A DNA stretch of 38,769 nucleotides, from positions 1 through 38,769 of the forward strand of contig JAIQGB010000010.1 of the NCBI GenBank assembly GCA_020072905.1. Reading direction: 5' to 3'. The notes beneath the pieces are model-generated. The model made no database searches. It had not been told where the DNA came from and saw nothing but the letters and a program-made list of their open reading frames with translations. Every line of letters starts with the position of its first letter. Positions within the stretch are counted from its first letter, which is position 1. This document shows positions 26,978-35,361 of the stretch, piece by piece. A program made the position numbers and the translations under genes. Source of the stretch: Terriglobia bacterium (GTDB taxonomy: Bacteria > Acidobacteriota > Terriglobia > UBA7540).

Positions 26978-27913
26978 GTGCGCTCTTCAAAGATCGCTGG
27001 CTGCGTTTGCTTCTTGCTCGTCCTGTTTTTTTCCGCTCACTGGTCCCTCCGCGCGCAAACCCAGAACCTCGCGGAGCGGCTCGGCTATCCCGCGGACGCG
27101 AAGCTACTGATCATTCACGCGGACGACCTCGGCTTGGCGCATTCGGTGGACCAGGCCAGCTTCGCGGCGCTCGACCAGAAGGCCGTGACGTCGGCCAGCA
27201 TCATGGTGCCCTGCCCATGGTTCAGCGAAGTCGCCTCTTACGCCCAGGCGCACCCGGAAGCCGATCTGGGCCTGCACCTCACGCTCACCAGCGAATGGAA
27301 AACCTACCGGTGGGGACCCCTCGCCTCAAAGGATCAGGTCCGCGGCCTGCTGGATCCGATGGGCTACCTCTGGCCGGACGTGCCGCCGGTCGTCAAGAAC
27401 GCCAGCCCCGAAGAAGTCGAGCGCGAGATTCGCGCGCAGGTTGACGAGGCTATCCGCGCGGGTGTCAAACCCACCCATCTCGACTCGCACATGGGGACAC
27501 TTTTTGCCAATCCCGCATTCTTCGCCGCTTATGTGAAGGTGGCGCACGAGTACGGGGTGCCGTTCTTCGCCCCGCGTGTCCCGAACGCGCCGAAAGAAAT
27601 CCTGGCCTTGGGGGAAAAGACCGGTTTCCTGCTCGACGGCTTCGCGATGGCAGGCGACCAACTGAAACCTGAAGGATGGCAGGCGTTCTATGCGAGCGTC
27701 TTGCGCTCACTCCAGCCCGGTGTGACGGAACTGATCGTTCACCTCGGCCACGACGACGCCGAGCTTCAGGCCATCGCCGTCGATCATCCCGCCTATGGCA
27801 GCGCCTGGCGCCAGCGGGACTTTGATGTGATGACGAGCCCCGCGTTCAAGAAGGCGCTGGAAGAAAACCATGTCGTCCTTATCGGCTGGAGCGATTTGAA
27901 GAAGCTGCTGTAG
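26978..27913 (+). CDS. Secreted ChbG/YdjC-like carbohydrate deacetylase
   Basis: The track ORF starts inside larE at 26618. GTG 26978 has an excellent AGGAGG site (26968-26973) and gives a signal peptide (IAGCVCFLLVLFFSAHWSLRAQ). The 311-residue product shows the YdjC/ChbG metal-site motifs: IIHADDLGLAHSVD (two Asp), LGLHLTLTSEW (His) and THLDSHMGTLF (His). The late VTELIVHLGHDD is also typical. Family members remove acetyl groups from chitooligosaccharides or related sugars. Export to the periplasm suggests it works on envelope or imported glycans; the substrate is not known. It converges with the HDAC-like gene. Confidence 0.9.
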   Translation: MRSSKIAGCVCFLLVLFFSAHWSLRAQTQNLAERLGYPADAKLLIIHADDLGLAHSVDQASFAALDQKAVTSASIMVPCPWFSEVASYAQAHPEADLGLHLTLTSEWKTYRWGPLASKDQVRGLLDPMGYLWPDVPPVVKNASPEEVEREIRAQVDEAIRAGVKPTHLDSHMGTLFANPAFFAAYVKVAHEYGVPFFAPRVPNAPKEILALGEKTGFLLDGFAMAGDQLKPEGWQAFYASVLRSLQPGVTELIVHLGHDDAELQAIAVDHPAYGSAWRQRDFDVMTSPAFKKALEENHVVLIGWSDLKKLL

Positions 27914-27972
27914 CGGCGGGCTTCAGGTTGGCACTTGCGAATGTGCTAAGAGCCGCGGCCGCTCCTGGCTGT

Positions 27973-27990
27973 GCCGGGCTGAAGCCCGGC
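27973..27990. repeat. GCCGGGCTGAAGCCCGGC palindrome between convergent genes
   Basis: An 8-bp perfect inverted repeat around GA, sited between the ends of two convergent genes and ending 2 nt before the HDAC-like stop. No T-run follows on either strand. It may be a bidirectional transcript end or a dispersed palindromic element. Confidence 0.5.
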
Positions 27991-27991
27991 G

Positions 27992-28888
27992 CTATCGGGC
28001 GAATTCCTTGGCAACGCGCACAGTGTTGGTGTGTATGGTGACGGTATCCTCGACGTGGCGGGCGTAGCCGCCGGCGAGGGTGACGGCGACGGGAATTTTC
28101 TTGGCGTGGGCCTTTTCAAGCACCAGCCGGTCCCGCTTTTCGAGCCCCTCGAGAGTCAGCCTTAATCCCCCCAACTGATCTTCGCGGTACGGGTCGGCGC
28201 CCGCGACATACAAGATGAGTTCCGGAGAGGATTCGGCGAGCGCTTTGTCCAGCCCCTCGCCGAACGCGGCGAGATATCCGTCGTCGTCCACGCCGTCCGG
28301 CAAATTGATATCCAGCGAGCTGGGCGGCTTGGGGTGGGGATAGTTATTCGCCTGGTGGATGGAGAGCGTGAAAACGCTCGGGTCGCCGCCGAAGATCGCC
28401 GCGGTGCCGTTGCCCTGGTGAACGTCGCAATCGACGGTCATGGCGCGCTCGATGGCCTGATCCTTTTGCAGCCGGCGAATGGCGATGGCGATGTCGTTCA
28501 GCACGCAGAAACCTTCGCCGTGGTCGGGGTAGGCGTGGTGAAAGCCGCCGCCGATGTTGACCGCCGCGCCGTCTTCGATGGCCAGCCGTCCGGCCAGGAT
28601 TGAGCCGCCCGCCGAGAGCCACACGGCGCGGACCAGTTCCGGCGAGTAAGGGATCTCGAGGCGCATGATTTCGAGATAGGAGAGTTTGCCGGTCTGCAGC
28701 TTGCGGATGTAATCGCGGTGGTGGACGAGAGCCACATCGTCGTCCGAGGCGGCCTGGGGCTCGACGATGTCCTCAGGCTTCGCCACGCCGTCGCGCAGCA
28801 GCCTCTCTTTGATCAGCCGATACTTGATGGACGGGAAGACGTGGTCGCCCAGGTGAAGGTCGTATTGGTCGGAGTAGATTACCTTCAT
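27992..28888 (-). CDS. Histone-deacetylase-superfamily amidohydrolase (AcuC-like)
   Basis: A zinc-dependent deacetylase with the arginase/HDAC fold. Catalytic elements are all visible: the His pair and glycine loop in GGGFHHAYPDHGEGFCVLNDIAIAI, the zinc Asp/His in TVDCDVHQGNGTA, the third zinc Asp in YVAGADPYREDQLGG, and a Tyr in VTLAGGYARHV. Bacterial relatives act on acetyl-lysine proteins, acetylpolyamines or other acetylated amines, so the substrate is open. I moved the start from the track position (28912) to ATG 28888, which gives MKVIYSDQYDLHLGDH. The longer form would run into the CACAGAG repeat at 28902. It follows glmS on the same strand. Confidence 0.92.
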   Translation of the reverse strand: MKVIYSDQYDLHLGDHVFPSIKYRLIKERLLRDGVAKPEDIVEPQAASDDDVALVHHRDYIRKLQTGKLSYLEIMRLEIPYSPELVRAVWLSAGGSILAGRLAIEDGAAVNIGGGFHHAYPDHGEGFCVLNDIAIAIRRLQKDQAIERAMTVDCDVHQGNGTAAIFGGDPSVFTLSIHQANNYPHPKPPSSLDINLPDGVDDDGYLAAFGEGLDKALAESSPELILYVAGADPYREDQLGGLRLTLEGLEKRDRLVLEKAHAKKIPVAVTLAGGYARHVEDTVTIHTNTVRVAKEFAR

Positions 28889-28901
28889 CAGGCCCATTCG
28901 C

Positions 28902-28979
28902 CACAGAGGCACAGAGGCGCCAAGGGCCGCAAGCGGATCTGTCTTCTGATTTCCTTCTCTGCGTCTCTGTGTCTTTGTG
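28902..28979. repeat. CACAGAGGCACAGAG inverted-repeat element
   Basis: The left arm CACAGAGGCACAGAGGCGCCAAGG and the right arm CTTCTCTGCGTCTCTGTGTCTTTGTG are imperfect reverse complements around a ~27-nt spacer. Each arm is itself a repeat of CACAGAG-like units. It fills the gap between the glmS stop and the HDAC-like start. Confidence 0.65.
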
Positions 28980-28988
28980 ACGATCTTT

Positions 28989-30863
28989 TCATTCCACCGT
29001 CACCGACTTGGCTAGATTCCTTGGCTGGTCCACATCGCAGCCGCGCAGAACCCCCATGTGGTAGGCGAGCAATTGCAGCGGCACGGCTTCGAGAATCGTG
29101 GAGAGCATCCCGATCGTGTGAGGCAGCACGACCAGATGATCGGCCATGGCGCGGACTTCCGTATCGCCCTCGGTGATCAGGGCGAGGATCGCGGCACCGC
29201 GCGCCTTAGCTTCCTTGATGTTGGAGATCGTCCGTTCGTAGCGCGCCCGCGAGTAGGGGGATTCCCAGTTGCAGGTAGCGATGACCACGACGGGCAGGCC
29301 CTCGGTGATAAGCGCGTTTGGCCCGTGCTTCATCTCACCCGCCGGATACGCTTCCGCATGGATGTAAGAGAGTTTTTTCAGCTTCAGCGCGCCTTCGAGC
29401 GCCACCGGGAAATGCACGCCACGGCCGAGGAAGAGAAAATCCGACGAGCGGTAAAAGATGCGGGCCAGGTCTTCGATCTCCTCATCTTTTTGCAGCACGG
29501 CTTCGAGCTTTTTGGGCAGGGCGGTCAGGGCGTTAAGCAACTTCTTCGATTCGGAGGGTGGCAGCACACCGCGCGTGTGGCCGAGATACACGGAAAAGAG
29601 CAGCAGCGCGGTCAACTGCCCGGTGAAGGTTTTGGTCGAGCCCACGCCGATCTCCGGTCCCGCATGCGTGTAGATCGTCCCGTTCGCCTCGCGCGGCGCC
29701 ATGCTGCCCAGGACGTTGCAGATGGCGAGCGTCTTCGAGCCCTTGGCGTGGGCCTCGCGCTGCGCGGCGATGGTATCCGCTGTCTCGCCGGATTGGGTGA
29801 TGAGCACCGTCAGCGTGCGGGGGTCGACGAGCGGGTCACGGTAGCGGAATTCCGAGGCGTAATCCACTTCCACGGGCACCTTCGCCAGCCGCTCGATCAT
29901 CACCTTGCCGGCCAGCCCGGCGTGGCGCGAGGTTCCCGCGGCCACAATTTTGATTTCGCGGAAGGAGCGGAACTCGTCCTCGGTGATCTCCATTTCGTCC
30001 AGGAACACCTGGCCGGTTTCGGGGGAGATGCGCCCGAGCGTCGTGTCGCGGACGGCGCGAGGCTGCTCGTAGATCTCCTTGAGCGTGAAGTGCCGGAAGC
30101 CGCCCTTTTCGGCCAGGATGGGGTCCCAGGTGATGTGCTGCACGCGGCGCGTGACGGGACGGCCGTCGAAATCGGTCAGCTTCACGCCATGCGGCGTGAG
30201 CACGGCTAGGTCGCCATCCGCCAGGAAGAAAATCTCGCGCGTGTGATAGAGGATCGCCGGGACGTCGCTCGCCACGAAGTACTCGTCCTTGCCCAGGCCG
30301 ATGACGGCGGGCGGCCCTTGGCGGACGGCGACGATCTTGTTCAGGTCGCGCGTCGAGATGATGGCCAGGGCAAAGACGCCGGTGAGTTGCCGCACCGCCG
30401 CGCGTACGGCCTCCTCGAGATTGCCGGGGTGCGAGCCGGCGGAGCCGCCATCGAGATGCTTTTCGATCAGGTGGGCGATGACTTCCGTGTCCGTCTCGGT
30501 GGTGAACTTGTGGCCCTCCTCTTCCAGCACCTTCTTGATTTCCAGATAATTTTCGATGATGCCGTTGTGCACCACGACGACCGTGCCGTGACAGTCGCGG
30601 TGGGGATGCGCGTTCTCTTCCGTGGGCGCGCCGTGCGTGGCCCAGCGCGTGTGCCCGATCCCGTAAGTCCCGTCGATGGGGTTGAGCCGGATGACCTCTT
30701 CCAGGTTCCGCAGCTTGCCGGTCGCGCGGCGGATTTCAAGCTTCCCCTCGCGAATCACCGCCAGGCCCGCCGAGTCGTAGCCGCGGTACTGCAGCCGCTG
30801 CAGGCCTTCGAGCAGCACGGGCACCACACGCTTGTTGCCTATATATCCGACGATTCCCGACAT
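28989..30863 (-). CDS. glmS: Glucosamine-6-phosphate synthase (GlmS) with Ser in place of the nucleophilic Cys
   Basis: GlmS makes glucosamine-6-phosphate from fructose-6-phosphate and glutamine, the first step toward peptidoglycan and LPS amino sugars. ATG 30863 gives a 624-residue protein; the track start at 31007 adds an unlikely extension. The glutaminase domain has [29 protein letters not shown] and [11 protein letters not shown]. Two SIS isomerase domains follow ([16 protein letters not shown] and [23 protein letters not shown]). It ends [12 protein letters not shown] as in the family. The oddity is residue 2: the codon is TCG (Ser), giving MSGIVGYIG where the family has MCGIVGYIG. The isomerase half is normal. 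A leader of only ~70 nt excludes a glmS ribozyme. Confidence 0.96.
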   Translation of the reverse strand: MSGIVGYIGNKRVVPVLLEGLQRLQYRGYDSAGLAVIREGKLEIRRATGKLRNLEEVIRLNPIDGTYGIGHTRWATHGAPTEENAHPHRDCHGTVVVVHNGIIENYLEIKKVLEEEGHKFTTETDTEVIAHLIEKHLDGGSAGSHPGNLEEAVRAAVRQLTGVFALAIISTRDLNKIVAVRQGPPAVIGLGKDEYFVASDVPAILYHTREIFFLADGDLAVLTPHGVKLTDFDGRPVTRRVQHITWDPILAEKGGFRHFTLKEIYEQPRAVRDTTLGRISPETGQVFLDEMEITEDEFRSFREIKIVAAGTSRHAGLAGKVMIERLAKVPVEVDYASEFRYRDPLVDPRTLTVLITQSGETADTIAAQREAHAKGSKTLAICNVLGSMAPREANGTIYTHAGPEIGVGSTKTFTGQLTALLLFSVYLGHTRGVLPPSESKKLLNALTALPKKLEAVLQKDEEIEDLARIFYRSSDFLFLGRGVHFPVALEGALKLKKLSYIHAEAYPAGEMKHGPNALITEGLPVVVIATCNWESPYSRARYERTISNIKEAKARGAAILALITEGDTEVRAMADHLVVLPHTIGMLSTILEAVPLQLLAYHMGVLRGCDVDQPRNLAKSVTVE

Positions 30864-30941
30864 GGAGGTCTCTTTCCGGGAGAGTCGCGCGGCTTGGCCG
30901 CTTCCAGTTTGAGGACTACGCAGACCCAGGAAAAGCAAGCC

Positions 30942-30950
30942 ATTATAGCA
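30942..30950 (-). promoter_or_regulatory. Extended -10 promoter of glmS
   Basis: On the minus strand TGCTATAAT (TGN plus a perfect TATAAT) lies ~80 nt before the glmS ATG, predicting a start near 30935. No -35 is visible. The motif is identical to the one before pyrR. Confidence 0.6.
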
Positions 30951-31072
30951 GACTGCGCGCGCTTCGCCGGAGTGCGATGCGGCCGGCACAAGGGCCGCAA
31001 CCCACACGGCACTATTGCCCCATCTGAATACCTCGGCTAAGCTGGCTGGAGGGCCAACTGAGGAGGCGAAAA

Positions 31073-31804
31073 ATGACGACAGAGCTTCGAGACAAGATCG
31101 CGCTGGTGACGGGCGGGACGCGCGGGATTGGATACAGCATCGCGGAGGCGCTGCTGGCGGAGGGGGCCAAGGTCTTCGTCTGCGGGCGCGACGCGGCCGT
31201 ATTGAAAAAATCGCTGGAAAGCCTGGGGCGGAACGGCAAGGACCGCCTGGGGGGAGCCGCGGCGGACGTCCGCCACTACGAGGATTGCCGGCGAATCGTT
31301 CATGCCACGGCGGAGCGTTTTGGCGGGCTCGACATTCTCGTTAACAACGCGGGCATCGGGGTCATGAAGCCTGTTGACCAGCTCACGCCGGAAGACTGGG
31401 ACGCCACGATCGAGACCAATCTCTCCGGGGTTTTCTATTGCTGCCGAGAGGCCATCCCGCTGATGCGCCAACGCGGCGGGGGATACATCTTCAACATCTC
31501 GAGCCTGGCCGGCGTCAATCCCTTTGCGGGCGGGAGCGCCTACAACGCCTCCAAATTCGGCCTGAACGGTTTCAGCGAAGCGATGATGCAGGATATCCGC
31601 TACGACGGCATCCGCGTCAGCTACATCATGCCGGGCAGCGTGGATACGGATTTTGCCACGGCGCCGGGTTCGAAGCGGCGCGAAACCTGGAAGTTGACGG
31701 GCGCGGACATCGCCAAGGCCGTCATCGATCTCTACAGGTTCCCGAAGTCGTCGCTGGCCAGCCGCATCGAGATGCGGCCCTCCCAACCGCCGCGCAAGAA
31801 ATAG
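31073..31804 (+). CDS. Short-chain dehydrogenase/reductase
   Basis: A classical SDR of 243 residues with a Rossmann fold. The cofactor loop is TGGTRGIG (residues ~14-21). NNAG follows at ~90, and the catalytic Ser-Tyr-Lys are in [24 protein letters not shown] (Ser ~143, Tyr ~157, Lys ~161). The MPGSVDTDF segment after the active site is usual. CGRDAA after the second strand suggests NADP use (Arg after the glycine loop). The substrate is unknown. It has a strong AGGAGG ribosome site and is divergent from glmS, with about 210 nt between them. Confidence 0.93.
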   Translation: MTTELRDKIALVTGGTRGIGYSIAEALLAEGAKVFVCGRDAAVLKKSLESLGRNGKDRLGGAAADVRHYEDCRRIVHATAERFGGLDILVNNAGIGVMKPVDQLTPEDWDATIETNLSGVFYCCREAIPLMRQRGGGYIFNISSLAGVNPFAGGSAYNASKFGLNGFSEAMMQDIRYDGIRVSYIMPGSVDTDFATAPGSKRRETWKLTGADIAKAVIDLYRFPKSSLASRIEMRPSQPPRKK

Positions 31805-31818
31805 CGACCCGCTTCGAT

Positions 31819-32193
31819 TCAGAGGAGTCGAAGCCCCGCCAGCTTGCGGAAAGGTTGGAAATCCTGGTCGCGGGTGATGAGCGGGACGTCGTGGTCCAGG
31901 CAACTCTGGGCGATGAGCGTAGCCGCGATCTTTGGGCGGTACCGATGCCGGATCAGCAAGGCGCGGGTCCGCCCCGCACGTTCCCAGTAACCTGAGGTAA
32001 TCTCGAGCAGAGGTGTTCTCAAAACCAAATCTTGCATGCCGACCGGCAGGGCCGGGTAACTGATCAACTCGGTGACCGAGACGGGAGCCAGCTTGAGAAA
32101 TCGGCGGCCCAGAGCCTCCGCGATCAAGTCCACGTCGTGCCCCTTGTCGCCCTGAAGAAATGCGATAAACGAGCTCGTGTCGCTACAGATCAT
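31819..32193 (-). CDS. vapC: VapC-type PIN-domain toxin
   Basis: A PIN-domain ribonuclease of 124 residues. Acidic residues expected at the metal site are Asp5 (MICSDTSSFIAFLQG), Glu in SVTELISYP (~42) and the Asp cluster in CLDHDVPLITRDQDF (~100-112). The track start at 32217 is too far upstream: ATG 32193 overlaps the antitoxin stop as ATGA, the usual coupling in these modules. VapC toxins cleave tRNA or rRNA when freed from antitoxin. The target RNA here is unknown. It is convergent with the SDR gene, ending 14 nt from it. Confidence 0.88.
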   Translation of the reverse strand: MICSDTSSFIAFLQGDKGHDVDLIAEALGRRFLKLAPVSVTELISYPALPVGMQDLVLRTPLLEITSGYWERAGRTRALLIRHRYRPKIAATLIAQSCLDHDVPLITRDQDFQPFRKLAGLRLL

Positions 32194-32399
32194 TCGTCCC
32201 CGCGAAGTTCCTGCCAAGTCATGCCGAACTTTACTTTGCCGCGCATTTTCAGGAGCCGGTCATACACGTCCTGGGTGGCCAGAATCTCCAAGCCTTTACG
32301 CACGGTCGGTGTCGCGCCGGCCTTCGTCGCTCTTTTCGCCTTGCGCAGTAAGTCGCTCGGGACCATGACCGTCAGTTTTTGCATCCGTGGTTTTGCCAT
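32190..32399 (-). CDS. VapB-like antitoxin
   Basis: A 69-residue protein encoded directly upstream of, and overlapping, the PIN toxin. ATG 32399 is preferred over the track start at 32474, since the extra residues would cross the operator. The N-terminal half (KLTVMVPSDLLRKAKRATKAGATPTVRKGLEIL) looks like a ribbon-helix-helix DNA-binding domain, and the C-terminal part (VYDRLLKMRGKVKFGMTWQELRGDE) would bind and mask the toxin. Together with the palindromic operator this is a typical autoregulated pair. The predicted transcript begins at the start codon, so the message is probably leaderless. Confidence 0.82.
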   Translation of the reverse strand: MAKPRMQKLTVMVPSDLLRKAKRATKAGATPTVRKGLEILATQDVYDRLLKMRGKVKFGMTWQELRGDE

Positions 32400-32405
32400 G
32401 AATAG

Positions 32406-32440
32406 AAGATACCGTATGGACTGCCGTATGTCAATACGGC
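32406..32440 (-). promoter_or_regulatory. Toxin-antitoxin promoter with palindromic operator
   Basis: On the minus strand a perfect TTGACA (32429-32434) is followed after 17 nt by TATCTT (32406-32411). The -35 lies inside the perfect palindrome GCCGTAT-GTCA-ATACGGC (32423-32440). A further CCGTAT half-site occurs at 32412-32417, exactly 12 bp from the palindrome's copy. This is a strong candidate for antitoxin autoregulation. The predicted start (~32399) is the antitoxin ATG itself. Confidence 0.75.
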
Positions 32441-32480
32441 ATCCAAAGCGACTCAAGACTCCAGCGGATGGCACCCGACT

Positions 32481-32924
32481 TCAATCCAGCGGCACTTCGT
32501 TCAGCACATCATCCCAATGCTGCTCGGTGATCTCCCAGCGGCGGCGTTCCTCGCGATCGTGGTCGTCCTTGTTGGGGTAGAGGGAGCGGATGATTTCCGG
32601 CTCCTGCTGGTGCGCCTGCTCGAGCGCTGACCAGTCTCGCCAAACCATGACGACCTTATAGTCCCAGGCCGGGCTTGCGGCGTGGAAGCGGCGCTCGTAG
32701 AGCTTTTCACTTTTGAGGACCCCCTCCTTCATCAATTGCTTGAGGATCGGGTTGTGATTTTTCTTGTAGAGCGCCAGCCATTCCTGTGTCGTCCCCGGCG
32801 CGAGCTTGTAGTAGTACTCGATGGTCACCGGTGCACCGGCCGGCGGGTCGGCGCCCGGCGAGGGCGCGACAGCAAACAATGCCGCGAAGGGAAGTCCCAG
32901 CAGCGGAAGAATCCTGTTCATCAT
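32481..32924 (-). CDS. Secreted small protein, possible dimeric alpha/beta-barrel fold
   Basis: A 147-residue protein with a signal peptide (MMNRILPLLGLPFAALFAVAPSPGA). ATG 32924 is preceded by GGGAGGAG. The mature part (TIEYYYKLAPGTTQEWLALYKKNHNPILKQL… YKVVMVWRDWSALEQA) has the strand-helix-strand pattern of NIPSNAP or antibiotic-monooxygenase-like dimeric barrels. The similarity is at the pattern level and no function is assigned. It ends 81 nt upstream of the antitoxin start on the same strand. Confidence 0.65.
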   Translation of the reverse strand: MMNRILPLLGLPFAALFAVAPSPGADPPAGAPVTIEYYYKLAPGTTQEWLALYKKNHNPILKQLMKEGVLKSEKLYERRFHAASPAWDYKVVMVWRDWSALEQAHQQEPEIIRSLYPNKDDHDREERRRWEITEQHWDDVLNEVPLD

Positions 32925-32988
32925 CTCTCCTCCCAAGTCTATAAGGTCAATCGCTCAAACACCCATTCATCCCCTCACCCCATCTTCA

Positions 32989-33969
32989 TCACCGATGCAA
33001 TTCCACAATGTCCTTGTCCGCGAGCAGGTAGTCCCGATTCACCATCTGGCCCTCAAATCTCCCGTGGCCCCAGACGCGGGCGTATTTGAGTTGCGTGATG
33101 AAGTCATGGTGCACCAGGGCGGCGAGATCAATCAAGTGTGCACCGCGGCGGAGCACGTAGGGTGGGGTCGTCTCCAGCTTGTGGCCGGGCGCCTTGGTGT
33201 AAACGCGGACCAAGTCGAGCATCTCGAAGATGCCGCGGCGGAGCGTTTCCAGGCCGCCACCCGTTTCCGCCGAAACACAGACCGTATCGAAGCGCGAGCT
33301 ATACAGTTCGTGAAGAATCTCCAAGTTTTCCTCGGCCCCGCTCCGGTCGCGCTTGTTGGCGACCAGCAAGGCTCCCTTCTGGAGCCATCCCTGGCCCTCC
33401 GGGATCGTGCCCCGGGCGAGATGGACTTTCGCCTTGACCAGCTCGCCGAGAGTCGTCTCCAAGTCTTCGAGCAGGTCCGGATCGCCCAGGTCGACGACGA
33501 CCAAGGCCGCGTCAGCGTTGCGGATGATTTGGTAGACCCACGACTCATGAAGCTCCGGGTGAACGGGCGGAAGGTCCACAAGCTGAAATTGAATGTCTTC
33601 GAAGGCCATCATGCCGGGCTGGGGCGCCCGCGTCGTAAACGGGTAGTCGGCGACCTCGGGGGCAGCGTGCGTGAGGCGGCGCAAGAGCGCTGACTTGCCG
33701 CTGTTGGGCGGGCCGACCAGCGCCAATTGTCCGGCGCCTTCCTTGTCAACTTTGTAGATCAGCCCGGCGCGGCTGACGGGGCGTTTCGACTGCTCGTTGC
33801 GGAGCTTGGCCAGGCGGCGCTTGATGTCCGCCTGCATCTTCTCCGTCCCCTTGTGCTTGGGGATGGTGGCGAACATTTCCTCCAGCGACTCGATCTTCTC
33901 GGGCGTCGTCTTGGCGCTTTTGAAACGCCTTTCGGCTTCCAGGTAATCGGGCGTGAGATTCGCAGGCAT
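32989..33969 (-). CDS. Obg/DRG-like GTPase with C-terminal TGS domain
   Basis: The 326-residue protein has a helical N-terminus (residues ~1-65) rich in charged residues, as in DRG proteins. A G domain follows with G1 VGPPNSGKSALL (~86), the switch region PFTTRAPQPGMM, G3 LVDLPPV (DLPP instead of the usual DxPG) and G4 ANKRD (~205). The final ~75 residues (VYTKAPGHKLETTPPYVLRRGAHLIDLAALVH… ) form a TGS domain. Family members act around ribosomes or stress control, and the exact role of bacterial DRG-like forms is not settled. It stands alone, with a CATAAT-like -10 upstream. Confidence 0.88.
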   Translation of the reverse strand: MPANLTPDYLEAERRFKSAKTTPEKIESLEEMFATIPKHKGTEKMQADIKRRLAKLRNEQSKRPVSRAGLIYKVDKEGAGQLALVGPPNSGKSALLRRLTHAAPEVADYPFTTRAPQPGMMAFEDIQFQLVDLPPVHPELHESWVYQIIRNADAALVVVDLGDPDLLEDLETTLGELVKAKVHLARGTIPEGQGWLQKGALLVANKRDRSGAEENLEILHELYSSRFDTVCVSAETGGGLETLRRGIFEMLDLVRVYTKAPGHKLETTPPYVLRRGAHLIDLAALVHHDFITQLKYARVWGHGRFEGQMVNRDYLLADKDIVELHR

Positions 33970-34089
33970 GGCTCGCGGCGAGAGAGAGGCTATTATGCGA
34001 CGGATCGCGCCGAGGGCAAAATATAACGCGGGACTCGAAGCCGGCGCCGGTTGTCCCAGCCCGACGCCGCTCGGAAGGGCGGCGTGACA

Positions 34090-35208
34090 TCACGCGACGC
34101 GGAATTTCGCCACGCCCTCTTCGTCAAGGTCGATGCCGAGTCCCGGGGCATCAGGGACAGTGAGATAACTGTCGACGGCGCGGAGTTTCTGTTTCGTGAT
34201 TTTCTCGCGCAGCGTGGTCTCCTCCTCCGCCACGAATTCGACGATGAGGGCATTGGGAATCGAATTGAGAAAGTGCAGCGCCGCCGTCACGTTGATGTAG
34301 GTCGTGAAGCCGTGGTTGGCCACCACCAGGCCGCGGTCCCGTGCGAGGCTGGCGATCTTCATCGCTTCGGTGAAACCGCCACAGCGCGTGAGGTCAATCT
34401 GCACCACGTCGATCTTGCCGCGGTCCATCAGCTCGATGAACGAGAGGCGGTTGCTTTCCTCTTCGCCCGCCGCGATGCGCGTGGCAGTTGCTTCCGAAAG
34501 CTTGCGGTAGCCGTCGTAATCGTCCGGGCGGAGCGGCTCTTCGAGCCAGAAGATGTCGTACTCCTCAAAGGCGTGAGCGCGCTGGATCGCGGTCTTGGCG
34601 TCCCAGACAAGGCCCGCGTCGATCAGCAAATCGGCATCGTCGCCCAGGCCCTTGCGCCCCTGGCGGACGAGATCGATGTCCGTCTTCGCGTCACGGCCCA
34701 TCGGGTCCCAACCGAACTTCACGGCATTGAAGCCGCGGTCCCGAAAGCGCCGCGCCAGATCGTGCGTGGCCTGGGGCGTCGGCCCGAACAGCGAGCTCGC
34801 ATAGCAGCGCAGTTTGTTGTGGAACCCTCCCCCCAGCAGCTTCCAGACGGGCAGGCCCAGCGCCTTCCCCTTGATGTCCCAAAGCGCCATGTCGATGCCA
34901 CTCATGGCGTGGATGGCGATGCCACGGCGGCCGGCATAGATATTCTGGCGATACATCTTCTCCCAGAGGTACTCGGTTTCGAAGGGGTCCTCGCCCACCA
35001 CAATTTCGCGCAAGCCCGCCGTGGTGGTATGGGAGAAGGGACCTTCGATGGCTCCCTTCACCGCCAGCGGGGAGGAGTCGACTTCGCCGATTCCGGTGAT
35101 GCCCGCATCCGTGGTGACCTTCACAATCAGCGCGTCCTGCCCGCTGTCGCACTGCCCCTTGACCTGCGGCTGTCGGAGATAGAGCGTTTCAACGCCGGTT
35201 ATCCTCAT
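34090..35208 (-). CDS. Mandelate racemase / muconate lactonizing enzyme family protein
   Basis: An enolase-superfamily enzyme of 372 residues. The N-terminal capping domain is residues ~1-125. The barrel holds the expected catalytic pattern: Lys in NAVKFGWDP, metal Asp in LLIDAGLVWD, metal Glu in WLEEPLRPDD, metal Glu in AAGEEESNR, and the general-base His in LVVANHGFTTYIN. These enzymes abstract the proton alpha to a carboxylate, commonly to dehydrate sugar acids. The Lys-x-Gly in place of Lys-x-Lys and the His acid/base fit a sugar-acid dehydratase better than a racemase, but the substrate cannot be named. It is divergent from the phosphoesterase gene. Confidence 0.9.
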   Translation of the reverse strand: MRITGVETLYLRQPQVKGQCDSGQDALIVKVTTDAGITGIGEVDSSPLAVKGAIEGPFSHTTTAGLREIVVGEDPFETEYLWEKMYRQNIYAGRRGIAIHAMSGIDMALWDIKGKALGLPVWKLLGGGFHNKLRCYASSLFGPTPQATHDLARRFRDRGFNAVKFGWDPMGRDAKTDIDLVRQGRKGLGDDADLLIDAGLVWDAKTAIQRAHAFEEYDIFWLEEPLRPDDYDGYRKLSEATATRIAAGEEESNRLSFIELMDRGKIDVVQIDLTRCGGFTEAMKIASLARDRGLVVANHGFTTYINVTAALHFLNSIPNALIVEFVAEEETTLREKITKQKLRAVDSYLTVPDAPGLGIDLDEEGVAKFRVA

Positions 35209-35312
35209 GGTTCTCCTGCGTGAAAGATCTCAAGGCGTGAAGCGAGCGCTGATTTTAGCACGCCAGGGGCGGAATTCCCGGCATTCTCGGCCAGCACCGA
35301 CCGGCGGCGCCG

Positions 35313-35321
35313 TGCTATCAT
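35313..35321 (+). promoter_or_regulatory. Extended -10 promoter of the beta-propeller/phosphoesterase gene
   Basis: TGCTATCAT lies 40 nt before ATG 35362, predicting a start near 35328. An AAGGAAG ribosome site follows at 35349-35355. There is no good -35. This is the same motif class as before pyrR and glmS. Confidence 0.45.
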
Positions 35322-35361
35322 GCCGCACGCACACCACCTGAGTTCGTGAAAGGAAGTCCCC

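Noticed and set aside
28889-28912. HDAC-like start at 28912 as in the track
   Set aside because: The extra residues are encoded in the CACAGAG repeat arm; ATG 28888 begins with a typical HDAC N-terminus.
30863-30950. Possible glmS ribozyme upstream of glmS
   Set aside because: The predicted leader is only about 70 nt and shows none of the ribozyme core; known glmS ribozymes need roughly 150 nt or more.
34051-35223. 390-residue plus-strand ORF
   Set aside because: It is a shadow of the enolase-superfamily gene on the minus strand and has no family motifs.
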